Counted from the stretch's first letter, positions 50,596 to 60,257 are shown. The stretch: 64,000 nt of DNA from Vibrio tapetis subsp. quintayensis (GCF_030409945.1 NZ_JAUFQV010000032.1:124001-188000); one strand, 5' to 3'. Notes: generated by a model from the letters alone, not told the origin. Numbers and translations are program-made.

Positions 50596-52833
50596 TCATA
50601 CGAAACTTGCCTCATAACAAGCTTCGCTTGAGCCCACCACTCTATTTCTCCCTGCAGATTTAGCTTCATAGAGTGCGTCATCGGCTTTGCTATACATGGT
50701 CTCAAAGTCGAAGCTTTTTGGCAGCGTAGACGCAAAATAATACCCCACAGAAACCGTTAACAGGTTAGATGGTGGGTTCTGATTATGAGCAATGGCTTCT
50801 TTCTCAATGGCATGGCGGATTTTTTCAGCCAACTGTGAGGTGTTTTTATCTGTGGTACCTGATAACAATAAGGCGAATTCCTCTCCACCAATTCGGCAGA
50901 AGCTCTCTTCGTCTGTTTTGCAAAATCCACTCAAAATATTACCAATACGTATCAGCGTAATATCTCCTTCAAGGTGGCCATAAGCGTTGTTAAATAAGCC
51001 GAAGAAATCAATATCCAACAAAATCAGGCCAAACCCGACAGAGACGTTGTTCGGCATAGACTCGAAATTATCCATCAATTTACTCAATTGACGACGATTA
51101 CCAAGCCTTGTCAGAGGATCTATGTTAGACAGCAGTTCTAGTTGTTGGTTGGCTTGCTCCAACTCTAACGTGCGCCTTTTAACTTCGCGCTCAAGATTTT
51201 CGTTTAGGTTGCGTATCCCTTCTTGTGCTTTGGTACGTTGAAGCACTTCCGTCAAATTGGACGCAAATAGCAACATCAATTCTTGTAGTTGACTGGTTAG
51301 CGGTTTACGAGACAATAGATTGTCTGCGGCAATGAATGCAATTGGCCCTTCAGTTGAGCTTTTCAGTAATGTCATGGCAGTCCAACCGTTACCGACAATG
51401 CGTTTGTCATGATAGATGGGGACATAGTCTTCAAACGAAATTTCATTTGGTTGTGCTATCGCCGTGCTGACTAACGGCCTATCATATTGAACTTCACTTT
51501 GATAATAGCTTTCATCCACCACATTACCTTGAATATCTGTTCCCCAAGTGCCTTGTATCTGAGTTAACTCACTGTCAGTCAGGAACACCGCCAAACGGTC
51601 AATACCAAGATGATGAATAGCAAAGTCCACGGCCGAACGACACACTTCGCTAACCGTAGTGCAACGAGACAGTTCTACCATGCTTGAATGCAATAAACGC
51701 ATGTTCTGTTCTTGTCTTTTACGAATGTAGATTTGAGACATCAAGGAACCAAGGGATCGCAAGATACCTCTATCATATTTACTAATTGGCTCACGGCGAA
51801 TAAAATTGTCGAATGCCACCCAGCCTATCGCATCGTCTCCATCGCGTAATATCAGCATGCCATTCCAGCCCTGCCCGACCACAGAACCAGAGCTATAAAG
51901 CGGGGCGTCTTCAATGATCACTAAGTTCTCATTCGGGCTATACAATGCTTCAATGTATTGCTCTTCTAATTGATGAATATCGTAGATAGTGTGGTATTCC
52001 GAAATGGTTTCTCCGCTCTCATTGGTTCCATAAGTCCCCGTAAAGCATCGCTTTTTCAAATCTAACAACATGAACACACTGCGATCAAACCCAAGTTGAT
52101 GCCGCATAGCTTCAACAATGCCTAAATACAGCTCGTCCAACGTTGGCGGGTTCGATAGCCCCACTGCAACTTGCTGGATCATTTTCATCTGTTCAATAAA
52201 TTGCTCTCGTGAACGGATCTCATCTAGGTACTTGGCTTCACGGATATCGCGATTTTTAAACTCACGCGCAGCGTCTCGTTCTGCTCGCAAACACTGCCAA
52301 CGTAAAGCCACAAAATTAAGTACATCTAAGTCCAACCGAAAGTTCTGATCTTCAACACACTTTGGGTCGACTGCTTCGACAAACAAATAGGTCCGCCAGT
52401 CGTGGTGATTATCAAACATCATGATATAGCACTCACCGCCTAACGCGTCTTGGTAGTTCCATGCACAAGTGTTGATCTCAAGTGGGATAAGGTTCTCCGA
52501 GGTATCAAATTGGGAGGCCCAACGCCAGAACGTCTCAGGAAAGGAAATAACGGGGGTATAATCGCCTCGGGAGTACAGCGGATTGGCTTCGGGCACCAAT
52601 AATGGATCTTGAATGAAGTACATGGCTCTGGGGTTAACTCGCTTCACAAGAAAATCGAACACCATGTCTGCCACTATTTTATGATCGCGAGCGGATGAAA
52701 CCGTTGAGATTATTTGCTGTTTCTGCACTTTGTTCACCCTAAGCCCACTGAAATTTTTTATAATTATGGAATCATTATCAAATTTCACGTTAGCTTTAGT
52801 ACTTTTATTATGCAACTCAGCTTTTATGTTCAT
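50596..52833 (-). CDS. Soluble diguanylate cyclase with two GAF domains
   Basis: The start is the ATG at 52833; a TTG at 52860 is also in frame. The ~745-residue protein has no signal or membrane helix. It contains an unassigned N-terminal region (~1-200), two GAF domains (~225-385 and ~390-540; each ends with V-x-GNGW or VVGQGWNG and IGWVAFDN/IAFIAADN), a coiled coil (~545-580), and a GGDEF domain with active site GGEEF near 645. Unlike the THI5-GGDEF protein, the inhibitory RxxD site is absent. GAF domains may bind cyclic nucleotides, haem or other small ligands. It is monocistronic. Confidence 0.92.
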   Translation of the reverse strand: MNIKAELHNKSTKANVKFDNDSIIIKNFSGLRVNKVQKQQIISTVSSARDHKIVADMVFDFLVKRVNPRAMYFIQDPLLVPEANPLYSRGDYTPVISFPETFWRWASQFDTSENLIPLEINTCAWNYQDALGGECYIMMFDNHHDWRTYLFVEAVDPKCVEDQNFRLDLDVLNFVALRWQCLRAERDAAREFKNRDIREAKYLDEIRSREQFIEQMKMIQQVAVGLSNPPTLDELYLGIVEAMRHQLGFDRSVFMLLDLKKRCFTGTYGTNESGETISEYHTIYDIHQLEEQYIEALYSPNENLVIIEDAPLYSSGSVVGQGWNGMLILRDGDDAIGWVAFDNFIRREPISKYDRGILRSLGSLMSQIYIRKRQEQNMRLLHSSMVELSRCTTVSEVCRSAVDFAIHHLGIDRLAVFLTDSELTQIQGTWGTDIQGNVVDESYYQSEVQYDRPLVSTAIAQPNEISFEDYVPIYHDKRIVGNGWTAMTLLKSSTEGPIAFIAADNLLSRKPLTSQLQELMLLFASNLTEVLQRTKAQEGIRNLNENLEREVKRRTLELEQANQQLELLSNIDPLTRLGNRRQLSKLMDNFESMPNNVSVGFGLILLDIDFFGLFNNAYGHLEGDITLIRIGNILSGFCKTDEESFCRIGGEEFALLLSGTTDKNTSQLAEKIRHAIEKEAIAHNQNPPSNLLTVSVGYYFASTLPKSFDFETMYSKADDALYEAKSAGRNRVVGSSEACYEASFV

Positions 52834-52957
52834 GATAAGTAGGCCGCAAAATGACGACAAGAAAAGGGCTAATTCGCGACGTTAGACGAGTTTCATTTTT
52901 AGCTCATAATACGACATATTATGAGCACCTACTCATTACTGGCTCGCTCCCTCAGAC

Positions 52958-54157
52958 TTAGCCAGTTGCGGTGGTTATCTTATGGCTCTTTTGGCTATAA
53001 ACGCGATACCCCAATAAGCCCAACATGATCACAGTCATGATTAAATAAAATAGCCCAAGCGTCGTTTGGCTATGCACCCACGTTGCAAGCCATCCGCCCA
53101 ACACTCCGGTCAGTGACATCTGTATCGCGCCAGATAGCGCTGTAACCGTCCCTGCTTGTCGTTTATGAGGTTCCAGCAGCAATCTGTTAGCAACTGGAGC
53201 AATAAAGCCCTGCGCTGTCGCTAGGAGCCAAACCGAAGCAATGAGAGAAAACATGGTCATATCGCTAAGCAGTAACCACATACCAGACACACTGCACATC
53301 ATCAAGGCCAACGCCAATATCTGATGGCAGCTCAAATACCGGCGTATGACATTTTGCACTAAACTACCAAGTAGCAAACCAAAGGATGGCAGAATCATAA
53401 CCACACCGTAGTCGGCTGTGCTCATACCCAACTCATCTTGTAATAAATAGGGCATTAACGACAAGGTCACCATAATCATCAGAAAGTTGATCCAATTATA
53501 AGAAGCACTGGTTAACACTTGGCTGCTCTTTATAAGCCCTATATAACGCTGAAAAACTGAATTCAACTTTGGTTTAGACGTCTTATAAGGCAGAGTTTCG
53601 GGTAAAATATAACAACCCAGAACATAGATAGCCCCGACATAAACAAACACAAAAAAGAACACAGATTGCCAACCGAAATTCCAGGCAAGCCACCCTCCCA
53701 ACACAGGGGAGACCATCGGCATGACAGAGCCCATAATAGACATATAAGACAACGCTCGAGCCAACTGCCCGCCGCTATACGAATCCCGAAGAATACTGGC
53801 ACCAATGACCGACGCGCTGCCTGCACCAAATCCTTGTAGAACCCGGCCAATAATGATCATGGTTAAGTCATGGCCAAACAGAACACATATCAATGTACCC
53901 ACCAAATAGAGCCCCTGGCCAAATATAAATACCGGCCGGCGCCCTATCGCATCAGCGACTGGCCCGTAAAACAATTGAGAGAGCCCAAGGCTGACTAAGT
54001 AGCCCGTTACGATGTACTGAACCTGATCGGCCTGCACACCTAAGTCACCACTGATAAGTGGTAATGCGGGGAGGTAAATTCCAACGCCAACCTGACCGGT
54101 GGCAATCACCATCATTGCGAGAAACAACGGCAGTCTATTAAACGATTCATTCTTCAT
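52958..54157 (-). CDS. Bcr/CflA-family MFS drug efflux transporter
   Basis: The ATG at 54157 (MKNESFNRLPLFL) is used; one at 54172 is also possible. This 12-helix transporter of 399 residues carries the MFS motif A region DAIGRRPVFIFGQGLYLVG between helices 2 and 3 and IYLPALPLIS near the start, typical of the DHA1 Bcr/CflA group. It would export small drugs or metabolites by proton antiport. It is divergent from a LysR gene (~100 bases between starts), a common regulator-pump pairing. Confidence 0.9.
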   Translation of the reverse strand: MKNESFNRLPLFLAMMVIATGQVGVGIYLPALPLISGDLGVQADQVQYIVTGYLVSLGLSQLFYGPVADAIGRRPVFIFGQGLYLVGTLICVLFGHDLTMIIIGRVLQGFGAGSASVIGASILRDSYSGGQLARALSYMSIMGSVMPMVSPVLGGWLAWNFGWQSVFFFVFVYVGAIYVLGCYILPETLPYKTSKPKLNSVFQRYIGLIKSSQVLTSASYNWINFLMIMVTLSLMPYLLQDELGMSTADYGVVMILPSFGLLLGSLVQNVIRRYLSCHQILALALMMCSVSGMWLLLSDMTMFSLIASVWLLATAQGFIAPVANRLLLEPHKRQAGTVTALSGAIQMSLTGVLGGWLATWVHSQTTLGLFYLIMTVIMLGLLGYRVYSQKSHKITTATG

Positions 54158-54257
54158 GCAACTAGTGTACATTTAGTCATTAAGATTGATAATCAGCCAA
54201 TCAGGAAATAGATTAAGTCCTACAAAGAACTAATGACCAAATCGAAAAGGAAAGGTA

Positions 54258-55136
54258 ATGGACTGGAATGAAGCAATACGCAGTTATATTCGAGTGGTCG
54301 ATGAGGGAAGCTTCACCGGTGCCGCTCGAAGACTCAATACCACCAGTTCGGCCATCAGTAAGAGAATTCATTGGCTCGAAGAACGAGTTGGGGTGCAATT
54401 ACTAAAACGCACGACTCGCACCATCAACTTAACAGAGGCTGGCGCACTGTTCTACAAACGCTCATGTGTGCAAATGGAGCAGTGGCAATCCGTCATTGAT
54501 GAAACTCGCTCGGTTAACCAAACCCCGGCAGGTGTACTCAAAATTGGCGCAACACTGGTGGTAGGTTCTAAATTTATCGTCCGTTATTTGAATGACTTCT
54601 TACAACAGTACCCGGATATCAAAGTGCAGTTAATCACCACCATTCCTGGGCAGTTACCCGAAATGAGTTTAGATTTACACATCAGCCGAAAATTGGAACA
54701 ACTCAACTCACTCAGCTTCAAGGCCACCCCGCTGTTTGAGCATAGCCCTGAGTTTTTTGCTTCACCGGATTACCTTGCAAGTAAAGGCACGCCACTCACT
54801 GTTGACGCTCTCAAACAACACAACATCCTTTTGTGGGGAGAACAACTAGGCAGAGAAATGGTGCTTTCCAATGGGCAAAGAATCAGCCTAGAGGGCAACT
54901 TTGTTACCACCAACCCAGAAGCGCTGTTTTATGGTGCGAAAGCAGGCATGGGCGTATTAGCCACTAGCCGTGTTCTTATAGAGGATTTGCTAGAATCGGG
55001 AGATTTAGTGCAGATTTTGCCAAGTATTTCAGCGGAAAGTACCACGGTATATGCTTACTACCCAAAACTGGATTATGAGCATACTCGCACCAAGCTGTTC
55101 ATTGATTATTTGAAGCTGAGATTGTCTTCAGACTAG
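54258..55136 (+). CDS. LysR-family regulator, divergent from the MFS pump
   Basis: The 292-residue protein has a winged HTH at the N-terminus (WNEAIRSYIRVVDEGSFTGA, then LNTTSSAISKRIHWLEERVG) and a substrate-binding effector domain (~90-290). AAAGG precedes the ATG. The HTH and the region LLKRTTRTINLTEAG are characteristic. It probably controls the divergent Bcr/CflA gene. A small-molecule inducer is expected but unknown. Confidence 0.93.
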   Translation: MDWNEAIRSYIRVVDEGSFTGAARRLNTTSSAISKRIHWLEERVGVQLLKRTTRTINLTEAGALFYKRSCVQMEQWQSVIDETRSVNQTPAGVLKIGATLVVGSKFIVRYLNDFLQQYPDIKVQLITTIPGQLPEMSLDLHISRKLEQLNSLSFKATPLFEHSPEFFASPDYLASKGTPLTVDALKQHNILLWGEQLGREMVLSNGQRISLEGNFVTTNPEALFYGAKAGMGVLATSRVLIEDLLESGDLVQILPSISAESTTVYAYYPKLDYEHTRTKLFIDYLKLRLSSD

Positions 55137-55183
55137 GCGAGAAAGATACGTAACGAGCAAAAATAATCGTGAATAAAAGAACG

Positions 55184-55210
55184 AAAAAGCGCTACTTAGA
55201 TAGTAGCGCT
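55184..55210 (-). terminator. Terminator of the CBM48 gene
   Basis: AGCGCTACT/AGTAGCGCT forms the stem, followed on the minus strand by five T residues. Confidence 0.8.
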
Positions 55211-55233
55211 CGAAATAAATTTCAGAAAAATAA

Positions 55234-55533
55234 TTACGCCTGAATCGTAGAAATCAAACCATTATCTTGTCCGAATGAATTTGGTACGTAGCGGTCTGCT
55301 TGAGCATCGTTTACCCACTCAGATTCATTTACTAGATAACGAAATTCAAACTCTTTTCCTTTCGGCAAACGCGTTTTAAATTTGAATGCTTTGTCTTTCT
55401 TATTCAGTTTCATTGGTTGCGCTTTCCAATCTAGGAAGTCTGCTACCAAGGCTACCGACGATGCTTTATCTACATCAAGGACAAAAGTCACTTCTACTTC
55501 ATCTTTTGTTTTAAAAAATCGTTTATTAATCAC
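55234..55533 (-). CDS. Free-standing CBM48/isoamylase N-terminal domain protein
   Basis: The GTG at 55531-55533 with GGAG upstream starts the recognised domain; the preceding in-frame stretch looks non-coding. The 99-residue protein is a single glycogen-binding-like beta-sandwich: VEVTFVLDVDKASSVALVAD, FLDWKAQPMKL, FKFKTRLPKGKEFEFRYLV, ending WVNDAQADRYVPNSFGQDNG. Such modules occur in AMPK beta and glycogen enzymes; stand-alone copies are seen in vibrios. It may recruit a partner to glycogen; there is no enzyme domain here. It has its own terminator. Confidence 0.85.
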   Translation of the reverse strand: MINKRFFKTKDEVEVTFVLDVDKASSVALVADFLDWKAQPMKLNKKDKAFKFKTRLPKGKEFEFRYLVNESEWVNDAQADRYVPNSFGQDNGLISTIQA

Positions 55534-56517
55534 AAGCCAACTCCAATTTGTTCTGGTTTCACATGAACGACATCTAACCCTTAATAACTCAACCACTTGC
55601 ATAAGGCAAGGAAAAGCGTTCGTTTTAAGCTCTAAAAACCATCAGGTCAAACCTCTGTACGGTATATTGATTTCCTGCGCAATCAGTGATCTAGGTCCGT
55701 TATTAGGGCACAAAAAAACCAGAAAACTTCGCGAGCCTTATCATTTTAATCGGTCGTTATGACAAGCTCATGTTAACTCGGCTGCGGATACATCCTCCAC
55801 CACTCTTGATGCTGTTCGTCAGCACGACAGACCACAGCATCTACCCCATACTGGTTTAGGCAGAAATCACAGAAGATCTAAATAACCATTCAAACCTACA
55901 CCAATCCTTTGACGTAAGCGGCTACATCATTGCGGTTTTTTTAAACCTTGTTAGTACTTCTTTGCTTTCAAATCTTTCAAAGATTAAAGTTTGCATTTAC
56001 GCTCGACAGCTTCAAACCCAACCAGCCATGAATACCTTCAATACTAACTGGCGTTTAGCTTTCCCTAAGGTACGCAATAGTTTGCGCAACTTCACAGCAA
56101 CCATCACGACGTAATAGCACGCCGCCCTACTCTTCGTATAAGAAGATGAATAGCACTAGCTTGAAGTAAAAATAGAATAGAAGCCTAGTTCTCTTCTCAG
56201 TTCCTTTGAACTATCGACTTTTTAATTTAACAACAAATCACACAACACAATGACACCTACCTCTACCATCTACAAGTTGACATAGATCACAGTCGTTATA
56301 TTTTAAATATTCAACTAATTCAATTTTAAACGATTGCAGTGATTAATCGAGGTCGTAAACACATGAACTAACACCTAACAATCATTATATTTAATGTAAA
56401 ACTTTAAATGTAAGCATCGGAAATACTTCAAAAAGTATCCGAAACAACTTTCACTTCGAACTATCTTATGGTTATTATGACCCAATAAAGATTATGAATA
56501 GATTGAGGAATCAGCTC
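55534..56517. other. Long noncoding stretch, partly decayed coding-like sequence
   Basis: About 980 bases carry no convincing gene. The part near 55900-56120 reads on the minus strand like coding sequence broken by stops (for example VAQTIAYLR... then SIEGIHGWLGLKL). On the plus strand a 28-codon frame lies at 56028-56114. It may be a decayed gene. A CRP-like site (56277-56291) lies toward the MarR gene. Confidence 0.4.
56277..56291 (+). promoter_or_regulatory. CRP-like site upstream of the MarR gene
   Basis: TTGACATAGATCACA keeps the right half-site TCACA of the TGTGA-N6-TCACA pattern, with a poorer left half. It lies about 230 bases before the MarR start, which is far for direct activation. 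Confidence 0.35.
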
Positions 56518-56988
56518 GTGTCGGATAAAAATGTACTAAAGCCCTATCAAACAACAGCGGGTATCAGCTGGATCGCTACTCGCCAAATGCAAAATCGTAT
56601 TCAATTAGAAATTCAGAAGCTGCATAAAGAAATCAATGTAGAGCAACTGTTAGTACTGATGGAACTCGATTGGGAAGACGGACTGCGTCCAAGCGTCTTG
56701 GCTGAACGTCTACTTCGAAGTAAAGGCACAATGACTAGCCTAATCCGTCACGCTGAAAAAAATGAGTACATTGCGTCAACGCCAGATCCAACACATAAAA
56801 ATGCCAAGAAGATTTTCTTAACCCTTAAAGGCAAAAAGATTCATGACGAACTGTCCGTCATTATCAATCAAGAAATGGAAGATGCCGTTAGCCATGTGGC
56901 TCCTGAGCACCGTGACATTGTATTCAACGCTATGAAAGGCATGGTACTTCGCTACAATCCAGAATATTACGGCAGCGAAGGCGAGTAA
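56518..56988 (+). CDS. MarR-family transcriptional regulator
   Basis: The GTG at 56518 with GAGGAA just upstream is favoured; the ATG at 56494 has no good ribosome site. The ~156-residue protein has the MarR winged HTH: LRPSVLAERLLRSKGTMTSLIRHAEKNEYI, then a wing with TPDPTHKNAKKIFLTLKGK. It ends with a helical dimer segment. Ligand and targets are unknown. It stands alone, 140 bases before the convergent aroG gene. Confidence 0.88.
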   Translation: MSDKNVLKPYQTTAGISWIATRQMQNRIQLEIQKLHKEINVEQLLVLMELDWEDGLRPSVLAERLLRSKGTMTSLIRHAEKNEYIASTPDPTHKNAKKIFLTLKGKKIHDELSVIINQEMEDAVSHVAPEHRDIVFNAMKGMVLRYNPEYYGSEGE

Positions 56989-57045
56989 AAATTAGCATTA
57001 TGGAATCCAATCCAATAAGCGTGGCATCAGAATAGCAATAGACAT

Positions 57046-57073
57046 AAAAAAGAGCAGCGTTATCGCTGCTCTT
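57046..57073 (-). terminator. Terminator of aroG
   Basis: AGAGCAGCG/CGCTGCTCT forms a nine-base stem with a four-base loop, followed on the minus strand by six T residues. It lies 56 bases past the aroG stop. Confidence 0.85.
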
Positions 57074-57128
57074 CACTAAAAATACCACAACCAGAGCAAC
57101 AATGACTCTTAGCGATAAGTTCCGTCAA

Positions 57129-58181
57129 TTACGCGTTACGGCGTGCTTCAACGGCACCTGCAAGTTGGCGTAATACCGTTTCCGTATCATCCCAACCAAT
57201 ACAAGCATCAGTGATAGACTGACCGTAAGTTGGTGCGTTACCGTCGACTAGATCCTGACGACCCTCAACAATATGCGACTCAATCATCACACCAAAGATC
57301 GCTTGCTCACCAGCTGCCAGTTGCGCCGAAACATCTTCGGCTACTACCATTTGGCGTTTGTATTGCTTAGAGCTATTAGCGTGGCTAAAGTCGATCATCA
57401 CTTTTTGTGGCAGACCAGACGCTTGTAACTCATCTTTAATAGAAGCAACGTGTTCAGCACTGTAGTTCGGCTCTTTACCACCACGTAAAATGATGTGGCA
57501 ATCTGGGTTACCGGCAGTTTCGATGATGGCAGAGTGGCCGTACTTAGTTACCGACAAAAAGTGGTGAGAAGCGCCAGCACTGCGGATCGCGTCTGATGCG
57601 ATCTTGATGTTGCCGTCTGTACCATTTTTAAAGCCAACAGGGCAAGATAGGCCTGAAGAGAGTTCACGGTGAACCTGAGATTCCGTAGTACGAGCGCCGA
57701 TAGCACCCCAGCTGATCAAATCACCAATGTACTGAGGCGTGATCATATCTAAGAATTCACTCGCTGTAGGCATACCCATGTCCGTCAAGTCTAGTAACAA
57801 CTTGCGACCAATGCGCAGGCCATCATTTAGCTTATAAGTATCATTAAGGTAAGGGTCGTTAATCAAACCTTTCCAGCCAACCGTTGTACGCGGTTTCTCA
57901 AAGTAAACGCGCATCACGATTTCTAGCTTATCGCCTAGCTCGTCACGCAACACTTTAAGTTTCTTGCCGTATTCTAGCGCAGCCTCTGTGTCGTGAATTG
58001 AACACGGGCCAACGATAACTAACAGGCGATCGTCTTTATCTTCTAAGATATTGTGGATGGCCTGACGAGCTTCAAACGTAGTAGAAGCGGCAACTTCAGT
58101 CGTTGCATACTTTTCTAATACCGCTACTGGTGGTAGAAGCTCTTTTACTTTGCTGATACGAACATCGTCGGTTTGGTACAT
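57129..58181 (-). CDS. aroG: 3-deoxy-7-phosphoheptulonate (DAHP) synthase, AroG type
   Basis: The 350-residue cytoplasmic enzyme condenses PEP with erythrose-4-phosphate, the entry step to aromatic amino acids. It aligns along its whole length with E. coli AroG: PCSIHD, VMRVYFEKPRTTVGWKGLIND, GEFLD-like SEFLDMITPQYIGDLISWGAIGARTTESQVHRE, CPVGFKNGTDGN, the metal-binding HIILRGGKEPNYS and MIDFSHANSSKQ. It is most like the phenylalanine-sensitive isozyme. An imperfect GTAAA-N4-TTTAC dyad lies shortly upstream, which may be a TyrR-type site although its spacing is short. It has its own terminator. Confidence 0.96.
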   Translation of the reverse strand: MYQTDDVRISKVKELLPPVAVLEKYATTEVAASTTFEARQAIHNILEDKDDRLLVIVGPCSIHDTEAALEYGKKLKVLRDELGDKLEIVMRVYFEKPRTTVGWKGLINDPYLNDTYKLNDGLRIGRKLLLDLTDMGMPTASEFLDMITPQYIGDLISWGAIGARTTESQVHRELSSGLSCPVGFKNGTDGNIKIASDAIRSAGASHHFLSVTKYGHSAIIETAGNPDCHIILRGGKEPNYSAEHVASIKDELQASGLPQKVMIDFSHANSSKQYKRQMVVAEDVSAQLAAGEQAIFGVMIESHIVEGRQDLVDGNAPTYGQSITDACIGWDDTETVLRQLAGAVEARRNA

Positions 58182-58500
58182 ACTTACATCATCCTGTTTA
58201 ATTTAGCGTAAACACCTTTACTGCTTATATATGCGGTGGTGTCTTTTATCCTTCCCCTTAACCTAACTGCTAAAAAATAGAACTTCAATCATTTATTTTA
58301 ATGAAATTAGAGTTTTTATCACTTTACCGGTGCTATTAAATGGCTTCGGCGGAAGCAATTAACAAAACGGTGCAAAAAAACACCAACACAAATTGATGAA
58401 AGTTATACGATTAAATGAATAACAAGGCAGAATCAATAAAGCACCGAAAAACGGATGCTTATCAACAACGAGAGCTTAGCGAGGAAAGCGCGAGAATGAG
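58182..58500. other. Upstream region of aroG
   Basis: These ~320 bases contain the aroG promoter region, including the dyad GTAAACACCTTTAC at about 58208-58221. A short stem AAGCACCG/CGGATGCTT with an A5 loop lies near 58440-58462. No gene is seen. Confidence 0.4.
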
Positions 58501-58956
58501 TTAAGAATGAAGCGGGGAATCATGAGGCGCATGTGGAATACTCTCACCTAACTGGCAACTCATCCGGTAAAAATTAATACCGCACTTAGAAAAACGGTCA
58601 TCTTCAATATGCAAGCCAAGGCGCTTATAAAAATCCACCGTCGATTCGCGTGAAATACACCAAAAATAATGCACATTGAACCGCTGTACATCACTCAAAA
58701 TATGTTCTAACAACGCACTGCCTAACCCTTCATGCCGATGTTCAAGCAGCGTGGCAAACTTCCTAACTCTTGCAGTTTCTTCATCTTCATCAATGAAAAC
58801 TGACGCAACCGTCACTAGTTCCCCATCGATTTCTACCCCATAGTGCTGCGCCTGTTCATCTCCGACTACATAACAAAAATCTTCAGGCATGCCAGGCCAC
58901 AATACTTCCTGCCTAACCGGAACGGTTTGTTCCCATGTTAGCTGTACAATATTCAT
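58501..58956 (-). CDS. GNAT family N-acetyltransferase
   Basis: The 151-residue protein carries the acetyl-CoA loop in EHRHEGLGSALLEHIL (R/Q-x-x-G-x-G/A variant, about residues 72-88) and the typical last strand YFWCISRESTVDFYKRLGLHIED. AGGAA precedes the ATG. The substrate is unknown. It is monocistronic, between aroG and the LysE-type exporter. Confidence 0.88.
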   Translation of the reverse strand: MNIVQLTWEQTVPVRQEVLWPGMPEDFCYVVGDEQAQHYGVEIDGELVTVASVFIDEDEETARVRKFATLLEHRHEGLGSALLEHILSDVQRFNVHYFWCISRESTVDFYKRLGLHIEDDRFSKCGINFYRMSCQLGESIPHAPHDSPLHS

Positions 58957-59165
58957 GATTGGTTCCTACATCGTCTTGAGCATCAAAAGTAAAAGCGAGT
59001 ATTTCTATTTATTAGTATTCTATTAAATATAACACCCCTATCTGATTGCGTTCAAAAATCATCCTATTTTTTTCTTCCGCCAGTATTTTCCGGCTTTATG
59101 AATACGAGTTAAGGGTTAGAAATGTGTTGTTTCGAACTCAAAGATGAGCGTCTTTAATTGATGAT

Positions 59166-59192
59166 AAAAAACGCCCTCTCGGAAGAAGGCGT
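59166..59192 (-). terminator. Terminator of the LysE-type gene
   Basis: ACGCC/GGCGT plus TCT/AGA within form the stem. A T-run follows on the minus strand. Confidence 0.7.
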
Positions 59193-59224
59193 CAAACAAC
59201 CATTGAATAGGAACGAGCTTCACG

Positions 59225-59848
59225 CTAAGCGCTTAACATCCATAAAGCCAGCAGAACAAACACGCCACCCATGACCTTATGTTGATACTGCCTAAACTTT
59301 GCGTTTTCAAGTAACCCTTTACCTAGCGTTCCAACCAATGCCACTAAGAGTAAATTAAACGCAAGGCCCAATACATTGAGTAATAGCCCCAATGCCAACA
59401 TTTGTTCACCCGAGCTTGCAGTAATGTTGCCAGAAACAAACTGTGGCAAAAACATGACGAAGAAAACTAACGCTTTCGGGTTTAATAAATTACTGACCAA
59501 CGCTCGTTGGTAAAAGGCGCCGGCCATCTTTTTTTCACTACCAAGCTCAGGGACGTCAGCCGCTTGCGAACGCAGGCAGTCCCAGCCCATTTTCAGCAAG
59601 TACGCGCCCCCTAAAACATGCAAAACTTTTAACGCTATCGGGCTCATTGCAATCATAGCTGATACACCTAAAGCGGCTAATAACGTTAAAATAATGCCCG
59701 ATGTCGCATTGCCTAGACTGGCAAAAAATCCAACCTTACGCCCATAGCTGATACTAGAGCTAGCAATGAGTAACATGTCGGGGCCAGGGAGTAATAAGAG
59801 AGCAACCACTGCCGTTAAATAGACAGGGAGGATTGATACATCAAGCAT
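59225..59848 (-). CDS. LysE/RhtB-family amino acid exporter
   Basis: The 207-residue inner-membrane protein has five or six helices. The RhtB hallmark LLPGPDMLLIASSSISYGRKVGFFASLGNATSG is visible in the first ~50 residues (split here: the LPGPDMLL segment and GRKVGFFASLGNA segment). The middle motif FYQRALVSNLLNPKALVFFVMFLPQF (residues ~112-137) is also intact. It would export an amino acid or homoserine lactone-type compound by proton exchange. It is monocistronic. Confidence 0.92.
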   Translation of the reverse strand: MLDVSILPVYLTAVVALLLLPGPDMLLIASSSISYGRKVGFFASLGNATSGIILTLLAALGVSAMIAMSPIALKVLHVLGGAYLLKMGWDCLRSQAADVPELGSEKKMAGAFYQRALVSNLLNPKALVFFVMFLPQFVSGNITASSGEQMLALGLLLNVLGLAFNLLLVALVGTLGKGLLENAKFRQYQHKVMGGVFVLLALWMLSA

Positions 59849-60014
59849 GATTTATTCTGAGATTAGAAGAGAACGGCGGATTTTAAACTATTTTTGATAG
59901 CACTAGCAATAACTATGAACTAATGATTGCGCTTTTATTAGAGCTAACCAACGCCTTTTAACTGCATTGCAACATAAAGAAGCAAACCTCGTCCGTGAGG
60001 CCGTAAACGTCCGT

Positions 60015-60257
60015 CTAGCGGTTGTCGTTTGGTTCCATCATTTTTTCATGAGTCAACGGAGAATGAACAGTAGTAAAGCGAACCGCCGTAACATCATCAT
60101 CTTGATTCATTGACGCTGGGTGAATAATACGCTCGCTTTGGATTTGATTATCCGTCATTGTTGAACATGGCGCATCAGCATTCACATTCGGGCCACACGT
60201 TCCCGCTGCTGCCGTAGCAGAAAAGACAATAGATAGAGCGATAATTAATTTTTTCAT
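60015..60257 (-). CDS. Small exported hypothetical protein, 80 residues
   Basis: A clear signal peptide (MKKLIIALSIVFSATAAA, cleavage near residue 18) leads to a ~62-residue mature chain with two cysteines (TCGPNVNADAPCSTM) that may pair. AGGC lies before the ATG. It is acidic and polar, family unrecognised. It is divergent from the LysR gene at 60409 (150 bases between starts), which may control it. Confidence 0.72.
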   Translation of the reverse strand: MKKLIIALSIVFSATAAAGTCGPNVNADAPCSTMTDNQIQSERIIHPASMNQDDDVTAVRFTTVHSPLTHEKMMEPNDNR

